DNA of 38,531 nucleotides from Planctomycetota bacterium (GTDB lineage Bacteria; Planctomycetota; J058; JAJDCQ01), in contig JAJDCQ010000119.1 of the NCBI GenBank assembly GCA_029260755.1, positions 1-38,531 on the forward strand. The letters are read 5' to 3'. Numbering within the stretch: the stretch's first letter is position 1; each line of letters opens with the position of its first letter. Positions 31,123 to 38,531 of the stretch are shown piece after piece. The notes under the pieces are model-generated. The model did not search any database and was not told where the DNA came from. It saw only the letters and a list, made by a program, of their open reading frames with translations. Made by a program: the position numbers and the translations under genes.

Positions 31123-31938
31123 ATGTCGAAGCTCGCAGCGACTCTCGCGACCGGCAAGGCGGCAGACAAGATGGCGACCAGTGGTGGCCCGATCACCAAC
31201 CTCCTCGGCACGCAGACCCCCGCGATGCAGTTCGTCGCCGGCACCGTCGTGAGCCTCGTCGTCGTCGGCGCCGCCTACACCATGCTCGGTGACGGCGCGG
31301 CCCCCGCGCAGGCGCAGCCCGAGGCGACGACGGCCGCGAGTCCGGCCGCGCCCGTGGAGACCGCCCCGACCACCCGCAACCCCGTCCGCGAGCAGCCCAA
31401 GGACGACCCCCTCCTCCGCCCGTTCGCGTTCCCCGAGGGCGAAGGCCCCGCCGCCGCGGCGGACGCCGCCAAGACCAAGCTCGACTCCCGCTACCTCGGC
31501 GTCTGGATCGTGCAGGGCCGCGAGGCCGGCGCCGGCCGCTACGAGGGCGAGGTCGTGATCGAGCCCGTGAACGGCAAGCTCGAGGTTCAGCGAGTCGTCC
31601 ACTACGACGACGGCAAGACGGTCCGCTGGAAGGGCGTCATGACCGACTCGGGCAAGGCGGTCAACTTCAGCTACGGCGTGCGCGCCATGTCCGCCAGCCT
31701 CTCGATGCACGAGGTCGGCTCGGGCGCCCCGACGTTCGTCAACAAGAAGCTCAAGGGACGCTTCACCGTTCACGACAACGGCAAGGTCCTCCGCGGTTAC
31801 GTCGGCAGCGGCGGCGACTACGTCGAGGTGCTCCGGCGCCCGTCGGCGGCCGGCGTCGCTGCTGCGTCGTCCGACGACCCCTCGATCGACCGCACCACCG
31901 AGGGCATGGCGGGCGGCCTCGAGGACGCGTCGAAGTAG
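31123..31938 (+). CDS. Membrane-anchored protein with a domain like that of the QHNDH alpha subunit
   Basis: This protein has 271 residues. It opens with a polar N-terminal stretch of 34 residues, followed by one membrane helix ('MQFVAGTVVSLVVVGAAYTM', about 35-54) and a Pro/Ala linker to about 118. The beta-rich domain at about 122-238 runs 'YLGVWIVQGREAGAGRYEGE', 'VQRVVHYDDGKTVRWKGVM', 'NKKLKGRFTVHDNGKVLRGY'. It resembles residues about 307-425 of the neighbouring alpha subunit ('LKGSWSVFGRDARGGFQG', 'VRTVRYADGETLTLEGE'). The C-terminal ~30 residues are Ser/Asp-rich. It is divergent from the QHNDH operon and has its own sigma-54-type promoter, so it may be a membrane partner of the dehydrogenase. 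No known family name is recognised. A bidirectional terminator follows. Confidence 0.8.
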   Translation: MSKLAATLATGKAADKMATSGGPITNLLGTQTPAMQFVAGTVVSLVVVGAAYTMLGDGAAPAQAQPEATTAASPAAPVETAPTTRNPVREQPKDDPLLRPFAFPEGEGPAAAADAAKTKLDSRYLGVWIVQGREAGAGRYEGEVVIEPVNGKLEVQRVVHYDDGKTVRWKGVMTDSGKAVNFSYGVRAMSASLSMHEVGSGAPTFVNKKLKGRFTVHDNGKVLRGYVGSGGDYVEVLRRPSAAGVAAASSDDPSIDRTTEGMAGGLEDASK

Positions 31939-31980
31939 GTCGTCCACACCGCGAACGCGCATCCCCGGAACGAACACAAG

Positions 31981-32013
31981 AAACGGGCGTCTCTCGGCGA
32001 GAGGCGCCCGTTT
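31981..32013. terminator. Bidirectional terminator
   Basis: A 15-bp stem (AAACGGGCGTCTCTC, 31981-31995; GAGAGGCGCCCGTTT, 31999-32013) with one T-G pair and a GGC loop ends in TTT on both strands. It lies 42 nt after the 31123 gene and 50 nt after the end of the opposite-strand coiled-coil gene, so it can serve both. Confidence 0.85.
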
Positions 32014-32063
32014 CCCATTGTCGAACGCGCGGGTCGAGCGAGGGAGGGGGTCGGGCCCCTCCC

Positions 32064-32996
32064 TCACTCCCGGCGGCGCGCCGCCTGGAGCAACCCCTCG
32101 ACGATCGGCTCGACGTCCTCGGGCGGCCGCAGCGCGGCGATCATCGCGTCCGCTCGTCGGGCGAGGGCGACGATGCCGGTCTCGACGGCGGCGAATCCGG
32201 CGAGCTCGGCGCCGAGCGCGCGGCGGACCGCCTCGATCGCCTCGGCGGCCTCGGCCGCGAGGTTCTTGCCCTGGTCGATCATCGCCCGCAGGCGGCGGTC
32301 GTCGTCGTGAAGCTCGATCGAGGCGCGGAGGTAGCGTCGCTCGTCGGCCACCCGCTCGGTCAGGTCGTCGTGGCGCGCTCTCAGGCTCGCCAGCCCGGCG
32401 CGGAGATCGCCGACGCTCGCCGCCAGCCGATGCAGGGTGAAGGGGCCGAGCCTCGCTCGGAACTGCTCGATCAGCTCTCCTCGGTCGGGTGGGTCCTCCC
32501 CGATCCGCCGCGCGAGGTCGAGCAGCTCGGTCTCGTGCCGCCTCGTGATCCGGCGAGCCGTCGCCGCGTCGGCCAGCACCTGCTCCCCGAGCGTCGCGCC
32601 GAGCCGCTCGAGCTTCTCCGCCGCCGTCGCCAGCTCGCGCGCGACCTTCGTTCGGTCGGCGACGAGCACGTCGAGCTCGCCGATGATCGCCGCCGCCTCG
32701 CGGGCGATCGTTCGCTCGAGCCTCGCCGCGGACGTCTCACGTCCGTTCGTCGTGGCCGCGTGCCTCCGGGCGGCGGCGGCGATCCGGTCGGTGGCGCGGC
32801 CGATCCGGTCGACGGCGCGCTTCGCGCTCGCCTCGCTCCCGACGATGCCGGCGGTCGCCTCGGCGAGGAGGATCGGCCCGAGCTCTTCGGGACCGGGCTC
32901 TCCCTCCGTCGCCGGCTCGTCGGCGGACGTCGGCGCCGCCACGAGGACGATGCCGAGGAGCGCGATGCCCAGGGACGAGACGCGATTCAGGCTCAT
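32064..32996 (-). CDS. Exported coiled-coil protein, paralogue 1
   Basis: This protein has 310 residues. A signal peptide ('LGIALLGIVLVAAPTSADEP') probably ends after Ala25. The rest is almost wholly helical and charged, with long coiled-coil stretches (about 45-150 and 190-290). It is a paralogue of the protein at 33218-34321. Shared landmarks are 'EDPPDRGELIEQFRARLGPF' against 'HDPPEDPEQLARLKDFFKEQLGAF', and 'ERRYLRASIEL' against 'ERAFLRDTIEL'. No enzymatic motif is visible. A structural or surface role in the periplasm is likely but unproven. Start is ATG at 32996 after GGGAG. Confidence 0.75.
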   Translation of the reverse strand: MSLNRVSSLGIALLGIVLVAAPTSADEPATEGEPGPEELGPILLAEATAGIVGSEASAKRAVDRIGRATDRIAAAARRHAATTNGRETSAARLERTIAREAAAIIGELDVLVADRTKVARELATAAEKLERLGATLGEQVLADAATARRITRRHETELLDLARRIGEDPPDRGELIEQFRARLGPFTLHRLAASVGDLRAGLASLRARHDDLTERVADERRYLRASIELHDDDRRLRAMIDQGKNLAAEAAEAIEAVRRALGAELAGFAAVETGIVALARRADAMIAALRPPEDVEPIVEGLLQAARRRE

Positions 32997-33038
32997 GGTC
33001 GTGGCTCCCGTTCGTTCCTTCGGGGCGCGCGAGCGCCG

Positions 33039-33059
33039 GAAAAAGAAAGCCCCCGGGCT
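33039..33059 (-). terminator. Weak terminator after the second coiled-coil gene
   Basis: On the minus strand AGCCC-gg-GGGCT is followed directly by TTCTTTTTCC. The stem is only 5 bp with a 2-nt loop, but the U-rich tract is well placed, about 160 nt after the stop at 33218. Confidence 0.3.
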
Positions 33060-33110
33060 CGCAGGGGACGCAGGGCCGCGGAGCGCGGGACGGGGCGTCG
33101 GTCGGGCACA

Positions 33111-33133
33111 CCGGGTGAGGGCAATTCACCCGG
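33111..33133. repeat. 8-bp hairpin between the coiled-coil genes
   Basis: CCGGGTGA (33111-33118) and TCACCCGG (33126-33133) are perfect complements with a 7-nt loop. The right arm abuts a weak GG-N10-GC element on the minus strand (33134-33149, TTGCG type) that could be a degraded sigma-54 promoter for the gene starting at 32996. No gene is seen in this 221-nt gap. Confidence 0.4.
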
Positions 33134-33217
33134 CGCAATGAGCGCCCCGCGGTGACCTACGTCCTCTGCGAGCCCGGAGGCGTGCAGCAGAGGATGGAGT
33201 GGTGCGTCGCTTCCCTA

Positions 33218-34321
33218 CTACTCTTCCCCGAGGTCGAGCTCCTTGCCGGCGAACTCCTCGATGATCGCGTCGATGCCCTTGTTCGCCATCGGTCCGTCGA
33301 TCCCGTCGACGACGCTGTCGACCTTCTCGGCCAGGCCGAGGAGCATGTCCTCGGTCTCGCCGAAGCTGCCGAGGTTCTCGGTCAGCATCTCGTGGACCTT
33401 CTGGAAGCCGTCGACGGCGAGGTAGGCGTTCGCCAGGTTGTCGGTCACGCCGGCGATCGAGCGCTCGCCGCCGGCCATCGCGCCCCGGACGAGCTCGCGG
33501 ATCTCGAGGCTCTCCTTCTGGAGCTCGATCGTGTCGCGGAGGAACGCCCGCTCGTTCTCGAGGTTCGCGACGAGGGTGGCGAACTTCTCGTGGAGCGTCG
33601 TGAAGATCGTCTGGAGCTTGTTGAAGCCATCGGCGAGATGCCGCCGGCTCTTGTAGTGCCGGGTCAGGTCGCGGGCGTGGCGCTGCTGGAGGCGGAACGC
33701 GCCGAGCTGCTCCTTGAAGAAGTCCTTCAGCCGCGCGAGCTGCTCGGGGTCCTCGGGCGGGTCGTGCTTGATCTGGACGGCGAGCTTGACGAGGTCCGCC
33801 TCCTTGCGCTTCGCGATCGCCTGCACCGTCGCGAGCCGTTCGCCGGCGCCGTCGACCTTGCGGTCGAGGGCCACGGCGAAGGTGTCGAGCTTGCGGTTGA
33901 CGTTCTTGAAGCTCGAGATGAGCACGTCCTGCTCGGCGATGAGGCTGTCGAACGAGCCGAGCACCCGGCCGCTCTGCACGGCGAGGGCGCGCTCGACCTT
34001 GCTCGCCGCGACCGCGTCCTTCGGGTCGGCGGCGTACTCGGCGTAGGCCGTCGCGAGCTCGTCGTTCGCCCTGGCGAGGGTGCGGACGAGGCTGCGGACG
34101 CGGGCCGAGTTGCCCTCGAGCGCCTCGAGGTCCTTCCGGATGCTGAACGGCAGCGGTCGGACCGGCGCCTCGTCGGCCTCGAAGCCGTCGTCCGCGCGCG
34201 TCGGCGCGGCCGTGACCACCCCGAGGAACGAGACGGCGAGGCCGAGGACGGCGGCGGATCGCCACGGGACGGACCGGCGGGCAGAGGGGGTCTGGGTCCG
34301 TCTCGGGGAGCGCGTCGTCAT
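33218..34321 (-). CDS. Exported coiled-coil protein, paralogue 2
   Basis: This protein has 367 residues. A twin-Arg-free basic start ('MTTRSPRRTQTPSARRS') leads into a hydrophobic signal segment ('SAAVLGLAVSFLGVVTAAPTRADD', about 22-45). The mature part is helical, with coiled coils across about 60-330, and ends acidic ('EEFAGKELDLGEE'). It is related to the protein at 32064-32996 through most of its length. The ATG at 34321 is chosen for its AAGGAG ribosome site 8 nt upstream; the longer frame upstream crosses a sigma-54-type promoter. No catalytic motif is seen. The pair may form a periplasmic filament or tether. Confidence 0.75.
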   Translation of the reverse strand: MTTRSPRRTQTPSARRSVPWRSAAVLGLAVSFLGVVTAAPTRADDGFEADEAPVRPLPFSIRKDLEALEGNSARVRSLVRTLARANDELATAYAEYAADPKDAVAASKVERALAVQSGRVLGSFDSLIAEQDVLISSFKNVNRKLDTFAVALDRKVDGAGERLATVQAIAKRKEADLVKLAVQIKHDPPEDPEQLARLKDFFKEQLGAFRLQQRHARDLTRHYKSRRHLADGFNKLQTIFTTLHEKFATLVANLENERAFLRDTIELQKESLEIRELVRGAMAGGERSIAGVTDNLANAYLAVDGFQKVHEMLTENLGSFGETEDMLLGLAEKVDSVVDGIDGPMANKGIDAIIEEFAGKELDLGEE

Positions 34322-34386
34322 CGGGATTCTCCTTCGCCTTCTCTTCGATCGAGTCGCCGTGTCGCAACGGTCGGTCTTCGAGGTAG

Positions 34387-34402
34387 AGCGAAGGGCGTGC
34401 CA
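34387..34402 (-). promoter_or_regulatory. Sigma-54 promoter for the coiled-coil gene
   Basis: On the minus strand it reads TGGCACG-CCCT-TCGCT: a perfect -24 half and one difference in the -12 half (TTGCT), with GG-N10-GC intact. The start would be near 34375, about 54 nt before the ATG. Dyads CGGCGAC-gccg-GTCGCCG (34469-34486) and GCGACGTCGC (34536-34545) lie upstream and could be activator sites. Confidence 0.6.
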
Positions 34403-34585
34403 GCTCCACGGATCGTCCCAACTCCCGTGTTTCCGGAGATGCTCGCCGCCGACCCGACGACGGCGGCACGGCGACGCCGGTCGCCGGGTCGACCGATCTG
34501 ACAATCGAGATTCGCGTCGAAGACGTTCGCGGCCGGCGACGTCGCACTTCGGTTCGCGCGACCGCGCCTCTCCCGCTCCGTCTCT

Positions 34586-35248
34586 CTACCCGGGCCACCC
34601 GTCGCGCAGCGCCGCGAGGAGGGCGCCCGCGTCGGGGAAGACCCGCGTCCGCGGCGGGATCACCCCGCGGACCCGCCCCGACCGCAGGATCGCGACGTGG
34701 AAGCCGACCGAGGCCGCCGCCGGCGCGTCGCTGTCGAGTCGATCGCCGAGGTGGAGATGCCGCTCGGCCGCCCCGCCGAGCTCGCCGATCACTCGCTCGA
34801 ACAGGGCGGGCGCCGGCTTCAGCAGCCCGAGGGCGTCGCCGGCCCACACCCGCTCGAACCGGCCGGCGAGGCCGAGCGCCTCGAGCTTCGCCTCGCTCGC
34901 GTGGTCGGACAGAACGACCTGCCTCACGCCGGCGGCGGCGAGGTGGTCGAGCACCGCCACGACGCCTGGCCGCGGCCCGGCCGCGCCGATCGCGGACGCG
35001 TACCAGCGCCGCTCGAGCGCGAGCACCTCGGCCGATGGGATGAGCTCGGACGCGTCGTCCGGCGTCCCGCCGGACGCCCGGATCCGGTGGGCGGCCCGAC
35101 GTCTCCGCCGCAGCGTCGCCATCTCGCGCCAGGCGCGGATCCCGCGACCGCGGACGGTCTCGGCGAGCCAGGCAGCCCCGAGGCGGCGGAGCATCGGCCG
35201 CATCCGGTAGAGCGTCCCGTCGACGTCCCAGCTCGCCGTCTCGATCAC
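34586..35248 (-). CDS. HAD-superfamily hydrolase
   Basis: This protein has about 220 residues. The HAD motifs are complete: motif I 'DVDGTLY' near the N terminus with the nucleophile Asp, motif II in 'VVLSDHA', motif III Lys in 'LGLLKPAPALFERVI', and motif IV 'LHLGDRLDSDAPAAASVGF'. A helical cap lies between motifs I and II. Such enzymes dephosphorylate small metabolites; the substrate cannot be told. I prefer the GTG at 35248, which gives the usual 'MIETASWDVDGTLY' opening. An ATG at 35284 would add 12 residues but has no ribosome site and nearly abuts the divergent kinase start. Confidence 0.85.
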   Translation of the reverse strand: MIETASWDVDGTLYRMRPMLRRLGAAWLAETVRGRGIRAWREMATLRRRRRAAHRIRASGGTPDDASELIPSAEVLALERRWYASAIGAAGPRPGVVAVLDHLAAAGVRQVVLSDHASEAKLEALGLAGRFERVWAGDALGLLKPAPALFERVIGELGGAAERHLHLGDRLDSDAPAAASVGFHVAILRSGRVRGVIPPRTRVFPDAGALLAALRDGWPG

Positions 35249-35301
35249 GGGGTCGTTGCCCCGGAGCCGCTCCGTTGCCACCATCCCCGGGGAGGAGCCC
35301 G

Positions 35302-38300
35302 ATGACCGGTCCGGGCCACGAGAGCGACGTCCTTCTCGTCGCGCGGCTCGTCGCGGCCGGCCGGATCTCCGCCGCGCAGCTCCACGCCGCGCTCGACGTG
35401 CAGCGCCGGCGAGGCTCGACCCTCCCCCTCGGGGAGGTGCTCCAGAGCCAGGGCATCCTCGGACCGGGCGAGCTCGCCCCGCCGAGCTCCTCGGCCCCGC
35501 CGGACGAGGTCCCCCCCGAGGTCGCCGGCGCTCTCGGCGACCCGTCCCGCCGGATCGGCCGCTACGTCCTGCTCGCGGAGCTCGGCCGCGGGGGAATGGG
35601 AGCGGTCCATCGGGGGTGGGACCTCGAGTTGCATCGCCTCGTGGCGATCAAGACGCTCCTCGACCCGAGCATCCGAGACGAGCAGCGGGAGCGCTTCCTC
35701 CGGGAGGCGCGCGTCGCCGCGCGCCTCCGGCACCCCGGCATCGTGACCGTCCACGAGGTCGGCGTTCAAGGCGACCGACCCTACCTGGTGATGGACCTCG
35801 TCGAAGGGCGAGCGCTCTCCGCGCTCCGCCGGGACGAGCTCACGCCGCGTCGCATCGCCGAGCTCGTCCGGACCCTCGCCGAGGCGGTCGAGGTCGCGCA
35901 CCGCGAGGGCGTCATCCACCGCGACGTGAAGCCGGACAACATCCTGATCGACGCCGACGGCGCGCCGCGCCTGACCGACTTCGGCCTCGCCCGCGACGCC
36001 TCGACGGCCCGCCAGCTGACCGTCACGGGCCAGGTGCTCGGAACCCCATCCTACATGGCGCCCGAGCAGGCCGACGGCGATTCGACCTCGGACGCCCGGA
36101 CCGACGTCTACGCGATCGGCGGGGTCCTCTACTGGGGCCTGGTCGGGCGACCGCCCTTCGACGGCCCGACGCCGCTCGCGGTGATCAAGCAGCTCCTCTT
36201 CCAGGACCCCGAGCCGCCGCGTCGGATCGACCCGACGGTCAACGCCGACCTCGAGACGATCGCTCTCCGCTGCCTCGAGAAGGAGCCGGAGCGGCGCTAC
36301 GGCTCGGCGAAGGCGGTCGTCGACGAGCTCGATCGGTTCCTCGACGGGCGAGCGATCCTCGCCCGCCCCGACGGCGCGATCGGCCGGGCGCGGCGCTGGA
36401 CCCGGCGCCACCGGGCGACCGCGGCGCTCCTCGTCCTGCTGGGGGCGCTCGGAGTCTCGAGCTTCGTCGGCGCCTTCGTCGTCTGGCGGCAGGCGCGCGC
36501 CGCCGAGAAGGCAGCCCGCGTCGCGGAGGCTCGCCGCGAGGCCGACGCGGCTCGTGATGCGTTTCGTGAGGTGGCGGCGACCGCCGTCACGCGCGAAGAG
36601 CTCGACGAAGCCCTCGCGTGCGGTCTGGCGTCGGTCGAGGCCGCGGCGAGCCTGGCGCGGGAGGCGGGCGAGGCGGGGGCGCCGCGGCTCGGCGACGAGC
36701 TCCTCGCCGTCGCCGCGTTCGCCCGCCGTTCCGAGCAGTGGAGCGTCGCCGCCGGGCTCGTCGACCGCGCCGCCGAGCTCGGCGTTCCGGCCGCGGCCGG
36801 CGCCCACGCCGCCCTCGACGCGGCGCGCGTCGAGCGCGAGAAGGAGCGACAGGCGGCGGTCGAGGAGATCCTGGGGCGCGCGGCGACGGGCGCCCTCACC
36901 GAAGCCGCTCAGGGAATCGATGACGCCGTCTACGACCTGCTCCGGCACCGCGAGGACGCGACGGCGCGGCAGCTCATCGTCGCCCTCGACGGCGTGACCG
37001 CGGAGCTCCGCGCCGTCTTCCGCGAGGTCCTCATCGAGGGCGACGCGGCGGCGCCGATCTCCGAGCTCGAACACGCGATCACGGCCGAGCTCGAGCCGCG
37101 CGAAACCGTCGACACCGGCTCCATCCCACAGCTGATCCGGGCGCAGGCGCGCGTCGAGCTGGCGGCGGCCGCCGACCGACGGCCGAACCGCCGGTGGCCG
37201 GCGATCGTCGCCCAGCGTCAGGTCGCCGCCGTCGGGCCACGCCACGATCTGGCCGAGGTGTGCTTCGAGGCGCTCTCCCGGCTCGAGCTCCTCCCGGGAG
37301 ATGCCGCCGATGCGATCGCGCGCTACCTCTTCGCGGAGATGGACGAGGCGGTCGCCGCCCGAGCCGCGACCGCGATGCTCCGACTCGAGCCCGCGACGGG
37401 CCTCGACCGGGTCGCCGTCGTTCGGAGCCGCTTCGAGTCCGGTGGGGGCGGGCGCTTCGACCGCGCGATGCAGACCGTCCTCGGCACACGCGGTCTCGCT
37501 CCGCCGGCTCCCGCGCGCGAAGACGACCCGCGGGCGCAGCTCCAGCGCGGGACGCTCCTCCTCGACCAGCGCGACTTCGCGGGCGCGATCCGCGTCTTCG
37601 ACCGCGTCCTCGAGCTCGAGCCGCGGAACGGCAAGGCGCTCGTCGACCGCGGCATCGCCCGGTTCCAAACGGGCGACCTCGACGGCGCCATCGCCGACCT
37701 CGACGCGGCCCTCGCCCTCGACCCGATGGACACCGCCGCCCTCTCGAACCGCGGCATCGTCTGGGGCCAGAAGGGGGACCGCGCCCGGGCGGAGGCCGAC
37801 CTCGACCGCGCCGTCGCGCTCGCGCCGGACGACGCCGGCCTCCGCTACGCCCGCGGCGAGCTCCGGCGTGGCTTCGGGGAGCTCCAGGGCGCCGCCGAGG
37901 ACCTGCTCCAGGCCGTCCGGCTCGACCGGAGCCACGCGCACGCCTGGTCGGCCCTCGCCGGCGTCTGCTGGGCTCAGGGGAAGCGCGCCGAGGCGCTCCG
38001 CTGCGCCGACGAGGGCGTCCGGCTCGCTCCCGAGAGCGCGCCGGTCTGGCAGAACCGGGGCGTGATGCGGGCGCAGTCCGGTGACGTCCCCGGCGCCCTC
38101 GAGGACCTCGACCGAGCCATCCGGCTCGATCCGGATGAGCCAAAGCTCCGCTGGAACCGGGGGCGGTTTCGTCTTCAGGCCGGCGACGCCGTGGGCGCGG
38201 CCGACGACCTCGGCCGCGCCATCGACGGCGGGTTCCACGTCTACGCCTACTTCGATCGAGCCCGGGCGCGCGTCGCCCTGGGCGACCGGCTCGGCGCGAT

Positions 38301-38388
38301 CGCCGACCTGCGCGAGTATCTCCGACGCGCCCCGCCCTCCGCCGCCCGGACCCAGGCCGAACGGCTCCTCGCCGAGCTCGGCGGCTAG
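35302..38388 (+). CDS. Transmembrane Ser/Thr protein kinase with TPR repeats
   Basis: This protein has 1028 residues. A small N-terminal helical domain (about 8-60, 'LVARLVAAGRISAAQLHAAL') precedes a complete PknB-type kinase. The kinase has GRGGMGAVH (95-103), Lys117, HRDVKPDNIL (206-215), DFG (226-228) and APE (253-255), all canonical, so it should be active. A membrane helix (about 373-396, 'AALLVLLGALGVSSFVGAFVV') is followed by a helical region to about 740. About seven TPR units lie from 747 to the C terminus ('AGAIRVFDRVLELEPRNGKAL', 'GAIADLDAALALDPMDTAAL'), probably outside the cytoplasm as a binding surface. The ATG at 35302 follows GGGGAGGAG; an upstream ATG at 35275 lacks a site. 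The plain kinase contrasts with the altered one at 11608. Confidence 0.9.
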   Translation: MTGPGHESDVLLVARLVAAGRISAAQLHAALDVQRRRGSTLPLGEVLQSQGILGPGELAPPSSSAPPDEVPPEVAGALGDPSRRIGRYVLLAELGRGGMGAVHRGWDLELHRLVAIKTLLDPSIRDEQRERFLREARVAARLRHPGIVTVHEVGVQGDRPYLVMDLVEGRALSALRRDELTPRRIAELVRTLAEAVEVAHREGVIHRDVKPDNILIDADGAPRLTDFGLARDASTARQLTVTGQVLGTPSYMAPEQADGDSTSDARTDVYAIGGVLYWGLVGRPPFDGPTPLAVIKQLLFQDPEPPRRIDPTVNADLETIALRCLEKEPERRYGSAKAVVDELDRFLDGRAILARPDGAIGRARRWTRRHRATAALLVLLGALGVSSFVGAFVVWRQARAAEKAARVAEARREADAARDAFREVAATAVTREELDEALACGLASVEAAASLAREAGEAGAPRLGDELLAVAAFARRSEQWSVAAGLVDRAAELGVPAAAGAHAALDAARVEREKERQAAVEEILGRAATGALTEAAQGIDDAVYDLLRHREDATARQLIVALDGVTAELRAVFREVLIEGDAAAPISELEHAITAELEPRETVDTGSIPQLIRAQARVELAAAADRRPNRRWPAIVAQRQVAAVGPRHDLAEVCFEALSRLELLPGDAADAIARYLFAEMDEAVAARAATAMLRLEPATGLDRVAVVRSRFESGGGGRFDRAMQTVLGTRGLAPPAPAREDDPRAQLQRGTLLLDQRDFAGAIRVFDRVLELEPRNGKALVDRGIARFQTGDLDGAIADLDAALALDPMDTAALSNRGIVWGQKGDRARAEADLDRAVALAPDDAGLRYARGELRRGFGELQGAAEDLLQAVRLDRSHAHAWSALAGVCWAQGKRAEALRCADEGVRLAPESAPVWQNRGVMRAQSGDVPGALEDLDRAIRLDPDEPKLRWNRGRFRLQAGDAVGAADDLGRAIDGGFHVYAYFDRARARVALGDRLGAIADLREYLRRAPPSAARTQAERLLAELGG

Positions 38389-38531
38389 CCCGCTAGGAGG
38401 CTGTTGCAGAATGACGCGAGCGGCTCGTCGAGACAGCGTCGTGCAGGCCGAGGCGCGCGGCCGAGGGAACCCGTCTGGCGTTCGCGAGGCCGCGGAACGA
38501 AGGCCTGCGCGGCGATGTCCGGCGAGACGCC
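38389..38531. other. End of window, no supported gene
   Basis: After the kinase stop the sequence 'aggaggctgttgcagaatg' resembles the terminal inverted repeats of some insertion sequences (ggctgttgca...). It also contains a ribosome-site-like AGGAGG before an ATG at 38411 whose short frame runs to the edge and is Arg-rich. Neither reading can be confirmed within the window. Confidence 0.2.

Noticed and set aside
26743..31938. A QhpB-type beta-propeller subunit gene
   Set aside because: I looked on both strands around the dehydrogenase genes for a protein of about 340 residues with propeller repeats and found none.
35245..38238. 997-residue open frame on the minus strand
   Set aside because: It mirrors the canonical kinase/TPR gene, has shadow composition and shows no domain.
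38389..38531. Insertion sequence end or partial gene at the window edge
   Set aside because: The terminal-repeat-like sequence has no visible partner or transposase, and the short Arg-rich frame shows no family, so neither is claimed as a gene or mobile element.

Overview
This is a very GC-rich (about 70% by eye) bacterial chromosomal segment. Large FHA-domain Ser/Thr kinases, a cyclic-nucleotide-binding/4Fe-4S fusion, a decahaem cytochrome, several lipoproteins and long imperfect hairpin repeats between genes suggest a Planctomycetota-type genome, with Myxococcota or a related deep lineage as an alternative. This is inference: there is no rRNA or other phylogenetic marker, and no tRNA, CRISPR array or complete insertion sequence was recognised.

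Layout. 1-840: hairpin repeats of two families and a likely promoter for feoAB (886-3197, ferrous iron uptake). 3198-3529: a composite inverted repeat of a third family. 3530-8885: an FmdB-like small protein without cysteines, a PHP-domain lipoprotein, a large glycosidase-like lipoprotein, a fourth repeat family (34-nt direct copies plus an inverted copy), and an endonuclease/exonuclease/phosphatase lipoprotein. 9032-11435: two paralogous SIS-like proteins flanking a Lys/Arg-rich phasin/histone-like protein, with rich regulatory DNA between them. 11608-23666: an apparent operon encoding a kinase-ATPase-FHA protein, a 1971-residue HEPN-like/NTPase/triple-FHA/membrane-tail protein, a membrane cytochrome b-like protein and a decahaem c-type cytochrome. 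A cyclic-nucleotide/Fe-S protein (23670-26075) converges on it, 3 nt away. 26175-30694: a quinohemoprotein amine dehydrogenase (QHNDH)-like operon (radical SAM maturase, c-type alpha subunit, CTQ-type gamma subunit). Divergent from it is a membrane-anchored protein (31123-31938) sharing a domain with the alpha subunit. 32064-34321: two paralogous exported coiled-coil proteins. 34586-38388: a HAD hydrolase divergent from a transmembrane kinase with TPRs. The last 143 bases hold no gene I can support.

How the parts may work together. Decahaem cytochrome, b-type membrane protein and Fe-S protein look like a membrane electron-transfer chain placed under signalling control (phosphothreonine-binding FHA domains, kinase, cyclic-nucleotide-binding domains). 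The QHNDH-like module next to it would oxidise amines in the periplasm and could feed electrons into it. It differs from the textbook enzyme: the alpha subunit has three haem-c motifs instead of two, no beta-propeller subunit is nearby, and the gamma subunit has a long leader and three extra cysteines. Near-consensus sigma-54 (-24/-12) elements lie upstream of the radical SAM gene, the divergent membrane-anchored gene and the first coiled-coil gene, with weaker ones before both SIS-like genes, suggesting a shared regulatory theme.

The most novel-looking parts are this non-canonical QHNDH locus with its divergent sigma-54 promoters, and the HEPN-like/NTPase/FHA giant protein paired with an FHA kinase and redox proteins.
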